From: CAZQKE01 sp964593865 | GTDB taxonomy: Bacteria > Chloroflexota > Anaerolineae > JAAYZQ01 | DNA: 38,836 nt | Assembly: GCA_964593865.1 (NCBI GenBank) | Contig: CAZQKE010000001.1 | Location: 1-38,836 of the forward strand | Direction of reading: 5' to 3' | Shown here: positions 24,992 to 33,962 of the stretch, piece after piece | Numbering within the stretch: position 1 is the stretch's first letter | How the letters are laid out: every line of letters begins with the position of its first letter | The notes under the pieces: model-generated | Database searches by the model: none | Seen by the model: only the letters and a program-made list of their open reading frames with translations | What the model was told of the DNA's origin: nothing | Translations under genes and position numbers: made by a program

Positions 24992-26730
24992 GGACTGCTC
25001 ACCGTGGACGACTGTGTTCGTTCTTTCTCGGCCGGTCTCGCAGACGATGTAGCGATGGCATAAATTTCGGTTCCTTCCAAGTGGCCCACCGGTAGAAAGC
25101 GCGGATCCGGCTGCTCTTGTAACGTTTGGGGATAGCGGCCAAAGGTCTGTGTGATGATCAGCCAACGGGCGTCGTAGCGTTGGGCGGCTTGAAAGGCGGC
25201 GTCGGGCGGCTCGTTGCCCGGCAGGACGATGGCCGGATGACCGCTGACATAGTTCAGGGTGTAAGGTTGGGTGGTCATTACCACATCACCGGGGGCGGTG
25301 TGCCGGGCCAGCCAATCCGCTATTGCTTCAAATTGGGCTTGTTCGGCTTCGTGTCGTTCCCGCACCGCCGTCAGGGAGTGGAACAACTGTGCCCCACTTA
25401 GCACCAACAAGCCGATGACCACCGTCACCAGCGTTGGCCCAACCGGCCGCCGCTCCCGCAAGAGCCGTTGTGTTCCCTTTTGCACGGCATAGACCGCCGC
25501 CAGTGCCAGAAAAGGCATTGCCGCACCGAGAGAGTGGTAAAACGTCCCGGCCCTGGCCGATATGGGAAAGGCCAACGCCAATCCGAAGAAGAGAAGCAAA
25601 GTGTAGACCGTTGCCGGGAAAAAGGGCCATTGGCGGCGCAGTAGCCAGCCGCCCGGCAGGGCCAGCAACCCCCAGGGAAAGGTGGTTAACAGGAATACGC
25701 GACCGAGGTGCAACAACGTTTCGCCCCGTTGGGTCAACAGCGTCTGCCAGCCCTGGGCCAGCCAGGTTTGCCAGGTCGGATGTTCTAAAAAGTTGAAGGT
25801 ATCTATGTAATCGGTCAGCCATGCCTGATCCAAGACGGAGGTGGGCAGGGGCGTTCCAAAAGCCGCATAGTTGCGGGCCAGCCAAGGGGCGAGCACCAAG
25901 CCAAAAGCGATGACAAGGTCCGTTACGTCGTCTAGTTTGGGTCCCATTGCCCGCACCCAGGCCCTGACCGATCCTTCCTCGCGGGGCCATAGCTCCCATG
26001 CTTTCTGCGCTGCCGGGTTGTCGGGCAGACCGGTCAGAGGGAGCGGAGGGGCAGGCAGTATCTGCCAGGCGAGCGGGACGGCCAAGAGGAGCAGCAACCC
26101 ATCGGAGCGGGTCAGATAGGCCAGGCCGATGAGTACTCCCACGCCGAAGTAGCTCCCCCGTTCCCCCGGACGGCGGAGGGCCAGGGCCAGTGCCCAGGCT
26201 GCCAGCAGAGCAAAGGGCGCGCTGCTGTCGGCGCTGGCCGATTGGTAGCCCAGGGTCGCGTTGAAGGCGATCAGCAGCCCTGCTCCCAACGCCGCCCAAC
26301 GGTTGCGCCGTCCACCCGGCAGGACGCGTCGCCCGACGATGTAGGTTAGGGGGGCCAAAGCTGCGCCAAAGAGCAGCCCCGTCAGCTGGCCGAGGGGCAA
26401 GCCGGTCTCCAATGTTCCCGTCAGGACGCGGTGCAGGACAAAGACGGCGGCGATAAGGCCGGTGGTCAAGGGCATCCAGTGTTCGTGGCTGGGGTGGCGC
26501 ACGGTGGGGAAGGGGATGGCGTAACTCCAAAGGACATCTACTTCCAGGCCGCGCCCTGTCGCCAGGTTCTCCGCCGTCGTCAGGTAGAAGGCCGGGTCGT
26601 CCAGCGGAGGAAAGACAACGGCTTGCATGTACAGCCGGCGCACTCCCAGGGCAGCGGCCAGGAGGAGGAGTACTAGGGCCGAATCAAGCCAACTCCAGTC
26701 TTTAGATTGTTTCCTTCCTCTTCTGCCCAT
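24988..26730 (-). CDS. GT39-like polytopic glycosyltransferase
   Basis: 580-aa GT-C protein. First outer loop LDDPAFYLTTAENLATGRGLEV with the acidic pair, then VRHPSHEHWMPLTTG, about ten more hydrophobic segments, and a soluble tail with GHPAIVLPGNEPPDA and RYDARWLIIT shared with its paralogue at 17990-19573. The start ATG 26730 has GAGG about 9 nt before and lies 29 nt inside the preceding gene. Coupled at its end to a GT87. It uses polyprenyl-linked sugars by family analogy. Confidence 0.85.
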   Translation of the reverse strand: MGRRGRKQSKDWSWLDSALVLLLLAAALGVRRLYMQAVVFPPLDDPAFYLTTAENLATGRGLEVDVLWSYAIPFPTVRHPSHEHWMPLTTGLIAAVFVLHRVLTGTLETGLPLGQLTGLLFGAALAPLTYIVGRRVLPGGRRNRWAALGAGLLIAFNATLGYQSASADSSAPFALLAAWALALALRRPGERGSYFGVGVLIGLAYLTRSDGLLLLLAVPLAWQILPAPPLPLTGLPDNPAAQKAWELWPREEGSVRAWVRAMGPKLDDVTDLVIAFGLVLAPWLARNYAAFGTPLPTSVLDQAWLTDYIDTFNFLEHPTWQTWLAQGWQTLLTQRGETLLHLGRVFLLTTFPWGLLALPGGWLLRRQWPFFPATVYTLLLFFGLALAFPISARAGTFYHSLGAAMPFLALAAVYAVQKGTQRLLRERRPVGPTLVTVVIGLLVLSGAQLFHSLTAVRERHEAEQAQFEAIADWLARHTAPGDVVMTTQPYTLNYVSGHPAIVLPGNEPPDAAFQAAQRYDARWLIITQTFGRYPQTLQEQPDPRFLPVGHLEGTEIYAIATSSARPAEKERTQSSTVSSP

Positions 26731-27895
26731 TGCGTTTTACCTCAAGTCGGTACCATAGGCCCAGAGCCAAGAGCACGATCAAGGGCGGCAGGGCCATGTG
26801 CAGTCCGTATTGGGTGGTGTATAGCAGCGAATATGCCAGCCACGATCCACCGATCCACAGCAGGGCAATGACGGTGCGTGCTGCTTTGCCCGGCGCGTCT
26901 CGCATCAGCAAAAGGACGGCGGGTAAGAGCAGAAGGCGGTCTACGGGGCTGGTTTGGGGTAGCACGAAGGTAGTCATGGCCAGCGTCAAGACAAAGGCCC
27001 CTTCGCGCCAATGGTTCCTTTCCCCTTGCGCCGGTCGTAACGCCGCCCACCAGCCGATCCCCAGCCAGGCTACGGCGGCGATCTCCAGGAGGCGGGGCCA
27101 CAAAGGACTAGCCGCTTCCGCAAAGAGGAAGCCCGGCCCGGTGTGGACCGGTTTGTAGCCGGGATACCGCAGCAGGCCGCGCATGAACTCAATGGGCCAT
27201 GTGGGAAGAAGAGCGAGGGAGATCGCCATCAGCAGACCCATGCTCAGTGCAAATGCCCACCCGATGCGCCATCGCCGCCGCGTTGCACCCCAAAGCAGAA
27301 GGTAGGGAACGGCGAGCACGGCCAGTTGGGGCTTGACCGTTGCTCCTGCCAGACAACAACCGGCGATCCCGTCATGGTTCCTCTCCACAGACCAATAGGC
27401 GATGAGCAAAAGAGAAAGGACACCGACCGCCACCTGTCCCAGCATCAGGCCACCAAAGACAGGGTAGGCCAGCAGCGTTGCCAGCAAAGCCCAGGTCAGA
27501 TCCCAGGGAGATGCTTGCCAGTTGATGGCCCGCAAGAAAAGGAGTACGCCCACCACAAGTGCGGTTTGCAATATCGCCTGCCAGATGGCCGTGGCCCAGT
27601 CGTAGGGTATGAAAGCGAGTGGGAAATTGAAGATGAGGCGGTAGAAAGGATTGGCAAAGGCCAGTTGATCTTCTCCTTCCTCCAGTAGTCTCCCCTTGCT
27701 GCCCAGTTGGATCGCCCTCGTTGTTTCCTCACTGTATGGGTTGCCGCCGCGCAAGGCTACGCGGGCGGCAACCCATTCCACATAAAAATCGGGATGGGTG
27801 TTCCCCCGCCAGGTGTAGGCTTGGTGCAATAGGACGGCGTATAAAATAACGCCGCTCACCGTGCCGATGGTCAGTGCAATCGTGCTCTTGTTCAT
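26702..27895 (-). CDS. GT87 (DUF2029) polytopic glycosyltransferase
   Basis: 397 aa. HPDFYVEWVAARVALRGGNPYSEE is the expected first loop with an acidic residue; then MLGQVAVGVLSLLLIAYWSV and CCLAGATVKPQLAV, and VLPQTSPVDRLLLLP. About ten hydrophobic segments. It is the first gene of the triad GT87-GT39-GT87. ATG overlaps the LPG-synthase-like gene's stop as ATGA. Confidence 0.85.
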   Translation of the reverse strand: MNKSTIALTIGTVSGVILYAVLLHQAYTWRGNTHPDFYVEWVAARVALRGGNPYSEETTRAIQLGSKGRLLEEGEDQLAFANPFYRLIFNFPLAFIPYDWATAIWQAILQTALVVGVLLFLRAINWQASPWDLTWALLATLLAYPVFGGLMLGQVAVGVLSLLLIAYWSVERNHDGIAGCCLAGATVKPQLAVLAVPYLLLWGATRRRWRIGWAFALSMGLLMAISLALLPTWPIEFMRGLLRYPGYKPVHTGPGFLFAEAASPLWPRLLEIAAVAWLGIGWWAALRPAQGERNHWREGAFVLTLAMTTFVLPQTSPVDRLLLLPAVLLLMRDAPGKAARTVIALLWIGGSWLAYSLLYTTQYGLHMALPPLIVLLALGLWYRLEVKRNGQKRKETI

Positions 27896-28833
27896 TTTGT
27901 CTCTTGCAGCGGTTTGATCTGCCAGGCAGCCGCGCCCAACAGCCCTCCGCCCAGGTAGAAGGTGAGGAAAAAGAGGGCCGAATAGGCTACCGCTTCCTCC
28001 GCTGCGATGCCTTGTGGGGCAAAGAGAGCGATGAGGATGGCATCCCTCGTGCCCAAACCGGAAAAGGAGATAGGCAGCAGAGTGATCACCCCTGCCACCG
28101 ATAGGCTAACGGCCAAGTAGCCGATCCCTATCGGCAGGTCTAACGCCCAAGCCAGGAGCTGTCCTTGCCCAAAGAAGAGGCCGTAGGCCACCAGGGTGAA
28201 GGCCAAAGGGACGATCAATCTCGGCTTGAGCAAAGGTCGCAGTCCGCGCTGAAAGCGGGCTGCCGCTTCGGTCAGAGAGGCATCGTAACGACCCAGGAAG
28301 GGCAATTGCCGCACCAGGGATAGCCCCCAAGCGGCCAGCCGTTCGTTCAATAAGGCGGGCAGCATCAGAATCGCCCCCGCCGTCCCCAGGGCGAGCAGGG
28401 TCAACATCCAACCGGGCAACAGCCGCAGCCAGATCAGCCCCCCTGTGCCCAGGATCAGGATGGTATATAGGTCAAAGAGGCGGTCCACCAATACGTTTGC
28501 CATCCCCTCGCTGAAGGGCAGGCCACGATCTTGCTTTAGGTAGAGGGCCTTGCCCATCTCTCCCACCCGCCCCGGTGTAACCAAGCCCATAAACAGGCCG
28601 GAGAGAAAGGCCAAAAAAGCGTCCCACCGTCCGTATTCAATGCCCTGCATTTTGAGCAGCTCCCGCCAACGCCACGATTTGAGGCCGAAAAGCAACGGAT
28701 TGGCCGCCAGGGCCAGCAGCAAGTAGTCCCATCGGGTGCGGGTCAGGGCTTCTGCCGTTGCGTGCAGGTCCAGGCGGGAAAGGATAAAGGCCAGGATGAT
28801 CAGGCCGATGAGGCGGAAGGCGATCTTGCGCAA
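27892..28833 (-). CDS. LPG-synthase-TM/AglD-type flippase-like membrane protein
   Basis: 313-aa protein of the lysylphosphatidylglycerol-synthase transmembrane family (UPF0104/AglD). Seven or eight hydrophobic segments; signatures WRWRELLKMQG, GLVTPGRVGEMGKALYLKQ, VLVDRLFDLY, and ISFSGLGTRDAILIALF. Members act on lipid-linked intermediates, and some transfer or flip glycolipids. Neighbours: a methyltransferase ends 4 bp upstream, and a GT87 starts at ATGA overlap. Its position after the GT2 gene suits handling of polyprenyl-phosphate sugars. Confidence 0.85.
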   Translation of the reverse strand: MRKIAFRLIGLIILAFILSRLDLHATAEALTRTRWDYLLLALAANPLLFGLKSWRWRELLKMQGIEYGRWDAFLAFLSGLFMGLVTPGRVGEMGKALYLKQDRGLPFSEGMANVLVDRLFDLYTILILGTGGLIWLRLLPGWMLTLLALGTAGAILMLPALLNERLAAWGLSLVRQLPFLGRYDASLTEAAARFQRGLRPLLKPRLIVPLAFTLVAYGLFFGQGQLLAWALDLPIGIGYLAVSLSVAGVITLLPISFSGLGTRDAILIALFAPQGIAAEEAVAYSALFFLTFYLGGGLLGAAAWQIKPLQETK

Positions 28834-28837
28834 TCGC

Positions 28838-29587
28838 TCATCCCTCCGAAGGAGGATGTGGTTCCACGACGCACAAAAAGATGCGCCGCAAAGCGATCAC
28901 CCGCAGTACGCCATCCGGAAGTCGGTTTTCCACATTGCGTCCCAGGCGGGTTAGGAACCTGGGGCCGGCAGGAACCAAAACTGAGGTCCGTTCGGCTACG
29001 ACACGCAGTCCGGCAGCGGCCAATCCTGCTAGAATCTCGCGGCGGGAAACATCACGATGGGGACCTTCGCTATGGTGGAGGCCGGTTTTGGCCGCCAACC
29101 AGTGAATCGGTTCCCAGAGAGTGTTTGGTGTTGTCACGACAACTGTTCCGCCGGGCTTGACCACCCGTGCCAGTTCGGCCAACATCCGCTCCGGGTGTGG
29201 AGTATGTTCCAAGACTTCGAAATTGATGCCTATGTCAAAGGAGTTTGTGTCGAACGGCAAGTCTTCGCCATCAAGACGGTGCAGTTCAATGGGCAGGTCG
29301 CTTTCTGCCACCTTGGCACGGGCGATCTCTAACATCCCCTCCGAAACGTCTACTCCCACCCCCGTAAGGCCAAAACGCCGGCAGAAGATGATCAACCCAT
29401 TGCCCGTACCGCAACCCACGTCAATTAACTTCCCTCCGCGGGGAATGTGGATGTCGGAGGCTTCGATCATTTCAATGGCATCGCTGAATCGCCGCCCGTA
29501 AGAGACCGTCTTGGCGTTGAATTCTTCATAGCCGCTGGTGGCGGTGTGATCCCAATGTTCGGCAACTTCGGTAATTGTGAACGGCAT
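28838..29587 (-). CDS. Class I SAM-dependent methyltransferase
   Basis: 249 aa, UbiE/COQ5-like fold: LIDVGCGTGNGLIIF (motif I), VGVDVSEGMLEIARA, LPFDTNSFDIGINFEVLEHT (motif II), LARVVKPGGTVVVTTPN. ATG 29587 has GAGGGG 9 nt upstream. It overlaps nothing but is only 11 bp after the F420-like gene and 4 bp before the LPG-type gene, so it belongs to the operon. Probably methylates a sugar or lipid in the same pathway. Confidence 0.88.
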   Translation of the reverse strand: MPFTITEVAEHWDHTATSGYEEFNAKTVSYGRRFSDAIEMIEASDIHIPRGGKLIDVGCGTGNGLIIFCRRFGLTGVGVDVSEGMLEIARAKVAESDLPIELHRLDGEDLPFDTNSFDIGINFEVLEHTPHPERMLAELARVVKPGGTVVVTTPNTLWEPIHWLAAKTGLHHSEGPHRDVSRREILAGLAAAGLRVVAERTSVLVPAGPRFLTRLGRNVENRLPDGVLRVIALRRIFLCVVEPHPPSEG

Positions 29588-29598
29588 TTTCTTTCCCC

Positions 29599-30843
29599 TC
29601 AAATTGTGTGTCGGCGTTGTTTGAGCTTTCTGCGCCCTGTCTCTGAGAGCCATCCGCTGAGACTCAAAGGCATTTGTCTGATAATCCATCGTCCCAGGCG
29701 GCCGGAGCTGAACCGCATTAGGCCGTAGAATGCTGCATGACCGGGCCAATCTCCGGCCTCCAGGGGGGGCATGGGGTAGCCTTCCACCGGACGGCGACGC
29801 GCCAGTTTACGCCGTACCTGTGCCCCCTTTTTCTTGTAGAGGAGCAGGTGGCGGTGAGAAGCCCAGACTTCATCATATGTGATCGGTTGGGCGGTGATAT
29901 GGCCTTTTTCTACCGCCTGTCTGATTAGCTCCCGGCCTGTTTCTGTTCGTCCGATGAGTAGGGAATTGTTTGGTGACTCGTCGGCCCAAAAGTCGCCGAC
30001 CGAGAGATCGGCGAATTCGGCAGTGAGGTCAGGGCAAAAATGGCATCCTTCCGGCGCATACATCAAGTGTACATAGGTGTATTGGTGTTTGGGGATGAAT
30101 CCCCGGCGTCCGTCGTAGGTGACGGCGCGGAAGCCGCCGGGCCAGGGACCTCCTCGGTATTCTAGCTTTTTTACTTCGTCCGGTTCCATGTGGAGCTTAT
30201 GCAGTAAGTAGACCGTGCCGCTGTAATAGGTTTGGAAACCGCAAAAGAGACCGATGACCAATGCTACGTTGTGGGTGACGGCCAGGTTTAGGGCTTGGGC
30301 CAAGCGGATGCCGTGGGCTTGGCAGGGCAAGGCCACTATTGCCAATCGTTTGTTTCCTTGCCGGGTCTGGCCCAAAACGGCATTGACGGGAGCCAAGCAG
30401 TATTTTGATTGGGCAGATTCCCGAACTTCGGCTTCTGTGTAGGCTACGGTAACACGGGGGCGGGTGGGAGCACGGGGATCGGTTGTGACCACTACCGCAC
30501 CGTCTACGATTCCCTGTCTCATTGCCGTTAGGAGCAAGGCGGTGACGGCCCCACCCGCCGAGCCGGCTTTCCGTACCGTTGGATCGGTGGCGTGGGCTTG
30601 GTACAGGCTGTGATAGGGGCCGATGAACGGGTCTGCCGGAGCAGGTAACGCCGCCCCTTTTGGGTTCGCTACGGGACATACGGCATAACATAGACCGCAG
30701 GCGGTACAGGTTGCCGAGTCGAAGGCGATCTGTTCATCTTGCCAGCTCAGAGCGTGCACGGGACAAATGCTGATGCAAGTCCCACACAGCGTGCAGAGTC
30801 GGGGATCAATGTCATTGAAAGTCAGCCCATGCCAGTCGCTCAT
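29599..30843 (-). CDS. Coenzyme F420 hydrogenase/dehydrogenase beta-subunit-like Fe-S protein
   Basis: 414 aa. Two 4Fe-4S ferredoxin motifs at the N-terminus (Cys17/20/23/27 and Cys46/49/52/56: CTLCGTCISICP and CTACGLCYAVCP), followed by the FrhB/FdhB-type domains with KAGSAGGAVTALLLTAM, ALPCQAHG, and a second Cys pair in PEGCHFCPDLTAEFADLSVGDFW. In glycan clusters such proteins are frequent, often beside polysaccharide pyruvyl transferases; none is here. ATG 30843 starts 4 bp after GT2, with a weak ribosome site. It might reduce a sugar or flavin/F420 cofactor. Confidence 0.88.
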   Translation of the reverse strand: MSDWHGLTFNDIDPRLCTLCGTCISICPVHALSWQDEQIAFDSATCTACGLCYAVCPVANPKGAALPAPADPFIGPYHSLYQAHATDPTVRKAGSAGGAVTALLLTAMRQGIVDGAVVVTTDPRAPTRPRVTVAYTEAEVRESAQSKYCLAPVNAVLGQTRQGNKRLAIVALPCQAHGIRLAQALNLAVTHNVALVIGLFCGFQTYYSGTVYLLHKLHMEPDEVKKLEYRGGPWPGGFRAVTYDGRRGFIPKHQYTYVHLMYAPEGCHFCPDLTAEFADLSVGDFWADESPNNSLLIGRTETGRELIRQAVEKGHITAQPITYDEVWASHRHLLLYKKKGAQVRRKLARRRPVEGYPMPPLEAGDWPGHAAFYGLMRFSSGRLGRWIIRQMPLSLSGWLSETGRRKLKQRRHTI

Positions 30844-30847
30844 TGGT

Positions 30848-31717
30848 TTATCTCTGTTTTTCAATCAGATCGGCCACCAGGGCCAGGGCGGCGATTTGCA
30901 AGGCGGTCATTGTGATCACGATGACCGTCACATCCATTACCTGGTCGGTGAATAGGATGCTGCCGACCAAGATCGCCAGGGCCAGCAGCAGTAATGCGCC
31001 GCTGATGGGCAACAGCACCCGCAACGGAGCAAAGTACATCACGGTTCGCAAGATCAGGCCCGTAAAGTTGAGTGTGTCGCGGATGGGATTGATCTTGGAT
31101 TTGCCCGTCCGCCTGTAGTACGAGATCGGCTCGTAGCAAACGCGGTACTCATTGGTCAGCAGGGCCAACGTCAGTGTTGTGGTGAAGGAAAAACCGGACG
31201 GCAGGTAGGGCATGAATTCCTCTACTACATCCCGGCGAAAGAGGCGTAAGCCTGAATTCAGATCGGGGATGTGAGCGCGGGCTAGGTAGTTGGCCAAACG
31301 GGTGAGCACCCATTTGGCCGGACGACGGAGCAAAGGGATATGTACTTCATCCCCCGTGCGGGCACCGACGACCATGTCATACTCGCCGACAACGGCCAGG
31401 GCATAAAGGGCCGGAATGCGGTTGTTGGGGTAGGTCCCGTCGGCGTCGGTGATGGCAATCAGGTCGTAGGCGGCCTGACGGATGCCCGTTTTGAGGGCAG
31501 CGCCGTAACCGCGGTTCTGGGGATGTCGCAGAACCCGGACTCCCATTGTTTTGGCGACTTCCGCCGTGTTATCTTGCGAGCCGTCATCTACTACCAGAAT
31601 CTCGTAAGGCAAACCGGCCTCGTCCATTGTTGTTCGCAGTTGTTCTAGCACGGGGCCGATGGCTTCTGCTTCGTTGTAGGCCGGGATGACGATGCTCAAG
31701 CCCTCTTCTTTGTCCAC
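30848..31717 (-). CDS. GT2 glycosyltransferase, dolichyl-phosphate-mannose-synthase-like
   Basis: 289 aa. GT2 fold: LSIVIPAYNEAEAIG, LVVDDGSQDNT, ITDADGTYP (DxD), and a C-terminal pair of hydrophobic helices. It should make polyprenyl-phosphate sugars on the cytoplasmic side, the donors for the GT39 and GT87 enzymes downstream. Start GTG 31717 (Met-Asp-Lys-Glu-Glu) is about 25 nt behind the strong promoter. First gene of a long operon that includes the F420-like gene. Confidence 0.9.
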   Translation of the reverse strand: MDKEEGLSIVIPAYNEAEAIGPVLEQLRTTMDEAGLPYEILVVDDGSQDNTAEVAKTMGVRVLRHPQNRGYGAALKTGIRQAAYDLIAITDADGTYPNNRIPALYALAVVGEYDMVVGARTGDEVHIPLLRRPAKWVLTRLANYLARAHIPDLNSGLRLFRRDVVEEFMPYLPSGFSFTTTLTLALLTNEYRVCYEPISYYRRTGKSKINPIRDTLNFTGLILRTVMYFAPLRVLLPISGALLLLALAILVGSILFTDQVMDVTVIVITMTALQIAALALVADLIEKQR

Positions 31718-31746
31718 TTTTTACATCCTACCGCTTGATACGATGC

Positions 31747-31775
31747 ATTATAGCCGATCTTCCACAAGATGCCAA
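31747..31775 (-). promoter_or_regulatory. Strong promoter of the GT2-led operon
   Basis: Minus strand TTGGCA (31775-31770), 17-bp spacer, TATAAT (31752-31747). Start about 31740, so a short leader before GTG 31717. It separates the GT2-led operon from the GT39 genes to the right. Confidence 0.8.
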
Positions 31776-31892
31776 GTGATCGGTTTGGCCCTCACGAGGT
31801 GGGAAACATCGCCCACGATGGATTGTCGGTGGCCCGCTGCCGGAGCAGGCCCCGGATCGCCGTGGTGTGCGTGTGGCCGTTTTGGGGATCTT

Positions 31893-33962
31893 TTACGGCA
31901 GGCGGTATAGTTCGTAGACTTGGCCCACCCGGCCGACTAATCGGCAGCCGGTCAAGATCTCCTTTAGAAAGGTCTCGTCTTCTTCGGTGAACGGGTAGTA
32001 ACTCTCTTCGGCCGTCACCGGCTGCCGGAGGGATCTGAGCGTGGGGGGATGGACCGTCGGTTGGCGGAGGAATTCCAGGCCCATCCGGTAGAAGAGGATG
32101 TGGTCGATTCCCTCTGCTGCCAGGGCGTTTAGCGCTTCCTGCGCGTTGTCGTGGACCAGGCGCAACTGGGCCAGGTTGTCCAACGTAGCGTCGGCCAGGG
32201 CCGGGTGGTCGCAGTAGTAGGCACGGGGTTCCCATAGGAACAGCAGACGAGAGCCTTCCGGCAGGTCGGTGTTGATCTGGACCATGGCAGCTTGGTATGC
32301 TCCTAGCCGCCGGAGCAGGTAGGCATCCCGCGTTTCCAGGCCCAACAGGGGGGCCAAAGGGCGGCCGGCGAGCAGCGCATACGTTTCTGTCGCCAGGGTC
32401 AGGGCCAACACCAGGGTAGCGATGACGCGCACCAGCCAGGAGAGGCGGAAGGTGGGGCGATCCCATTCGGCGAGGCGGCTCAGCCCAAAGGCGGCGATCA
32501 GGCACAAAAGGGGGAAGGCAGGCAGCAGCAACCGCGTCTCAACCAGGTAGGCGTAAAAATAGATGGTGACGAAAAAGTAGAGCACTTGCACGCCCACCAG
32601 GACCAGGGCGTAACGCACTGCCCGTGGCCAACGTCGTGTTAGGAAGGCCAAAGGGGTCAGGCAGAGGAGCAAAGGACCGATGGTGGCGTCAAAAGCGGCG
32701 GAACGGCTGCGGCCCAGGACCGTTGCCAGCCAGGGAAAAGCCAGGTAGTCGAGGGGATTGCGGCTGTACCCTTTGTCTACCCAGGTGAGCCAGGCTGCGC
32801 GGGTTTCGTTCCATCCGGTGCCGCCCCAGAGGAATGGAAAGATGGGGTTGCCGGTGACGAGTCGGTTCTTGATCAGCCAGGGCAAGGCGACCGCTCCGGT
32901 CAGCAAGCCGTAGCCTACGGCTCGGCTTGCGATCCATCGCCAGGGGCGTTGCCGATGTCGCCGAGCGTCGTACACCAACAGCATCTCCAATCCCAACAAC
33001 CAGGTGGCTGCCGTATACTTGGTTGCCAGGGCCAAGCCGGTGAACAGGGCCGAAAGCAGCAGCCAACCATCCTGTTCCGTCTCACTCCAACGTAGGAAGG
33101 CGGTGACGGCGGCCAGGGCAAAGGCGGTCAACCCCAGGTCCACGTAAGCCAATCCGGCCAGTTCGGCGGCGACCGGTACTCCGGCCCAAAGGGCCACCGC
33201 CCAGCGTCCGGCGCGGGGGTGGATCGCCCGGCGGGCCAGGTCGTAGAGCAACAAGGCGGTCAGGGGCCAGAACACCCAGTGGAACAGTTTAGCCAGCGTG
33301 TCGCCCTTGAGCAGCATCCCCCAGGTAAAGAGCATTTCCACCTGCGCAGGCCAGTTGAGGTAAAAGTTTTCCGGGACGGCGACCAAGCGATGGGCCTCCA
33401 GGTACAGGCGTGGGCCTTGCAAATGGTAGACCAGCGCATCCCAACCGGTAGGGGGCAGCAGGGCCGAGATCAGGGCCAGGAGGCCCATGCCGCCGACCAA
33501 GAGCCATACCGGGTGCAATCCGGGTTTTTCGGCTCTTGGTTTTGGCAGGAGCAGGCGGAGTTGTGGCAAGGCGGCCAGGGTCAAGACCGACAGCAGGATG
33601 TATCCTACCCACCGGTGCAGGCCGCCTATCGCTCCCAACCCAAAGACGAGGCTTCCCAGCAGCCCCAACCCCAAGATTGCGCCCAGGATGCGTTGGGTCG
33701 GGCCGTTTTCCTCCAATCCCAGTCGGCGTTGGATGCGACATCCCCAGGCGGTTGCCGTGAGTGTGGTGACGGCCAGCAAAGCAAGGTCGGCCAGGGAGCT
33801 CAAGAGGGAGACGATGGTGTCGGTGACGTTGGGAGTCAGGTTCACGGCGGCAAAAGGCTCGGTGAAGGGTTTGTGGACTACGTAGTAGGGCGGTAGCACC
33901 GCCAGCAGCCAGAGGAACACGCCTCCGACGACCAGAGACCAGGGCAGCCGAACGCGGTTCAT
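31893..33962 (-). CDS. Large GT39-like polytopic protein
   Basis: 689 aa, about a dozen hydrophobic segments. The putative first catalytic loop is PPTGWDALVYHLQGPRLYLEA (Asp-containing), with NWPAQVEMLFTWGMLLKGDTLAKL. The C-terminal tail (about 560-689) is soluble with RRLGAYQAAMVQINTDLPEG, a domain found on other bacterial membrane GTs of unknown specificity. ATGA overlap with the preceding gene. Acceptor unknown; last of its unit before the GT2 promoter. Confidence 0.8.
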   Translation of the reverse strand: MNRVRLPWSLVVGGVFLWLLAVLPPYYVVHKPFTEPFAAVNLTPNVTDTIVSLLSSLADLALLAVTTLTATAWGCRIQRRLGLEENGPTQRILGAILGLGLLGSLVFGLGAIGGLHRWVGYILLSVLTLAALPQLRLLLPKPRAEKPGLHPVWLLVGGMGLLALISALLPPTGWDALVYHLQGPRLYLEAHRLVAVPENFYLNWPAQVEMLFTWGMLLKGDTLAKLFHWVFWPLTALLLYDLARRAIHPRAGRWAVALWAGVPVAAELAGLAYVDLGLTAFALAAVTAFLRWSETEQDGWLLLSALFTGLALATKYTAATWLLGLEMLLVYDARRHRQRPWRWIASRAVGYGLLTGAVALPWLIKNRLVTGNPIFPFLWGGTGWNETRAAWLTWVDKGYSRNPLDYLAFPWLATVLGRSRSAAFDATIGPLLLCLTPLAFLTRRWPRAVRYALVLVGVQVLYFFVTIYFYAYLVETRLLLPAFPLLCLIAAFGLSRLAEWDRPTFRLSWLVRVIATLVLALTLATETYALLAGRPLAPLLGLETRDAYLLRRLGAYQAAMVQINTDLPEGSRLLFLWEPRAYYCDHPALADATLDNLAQLRLVHDNAQEALNALAAEGIDHILFYRMGLEFLRQPTVHPPTLRSLRQPVTAEESYYPFTEEDETFLKEILTGCRLVGRVGQVYELYRLP

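Noticed and set aside
31718..31892. Small gene or RNA between the two glycan units
   Set aside because: Only the promoter at 31747-31775 is clear; the rest is GC-rich with weak hairpins and no ribosome site.
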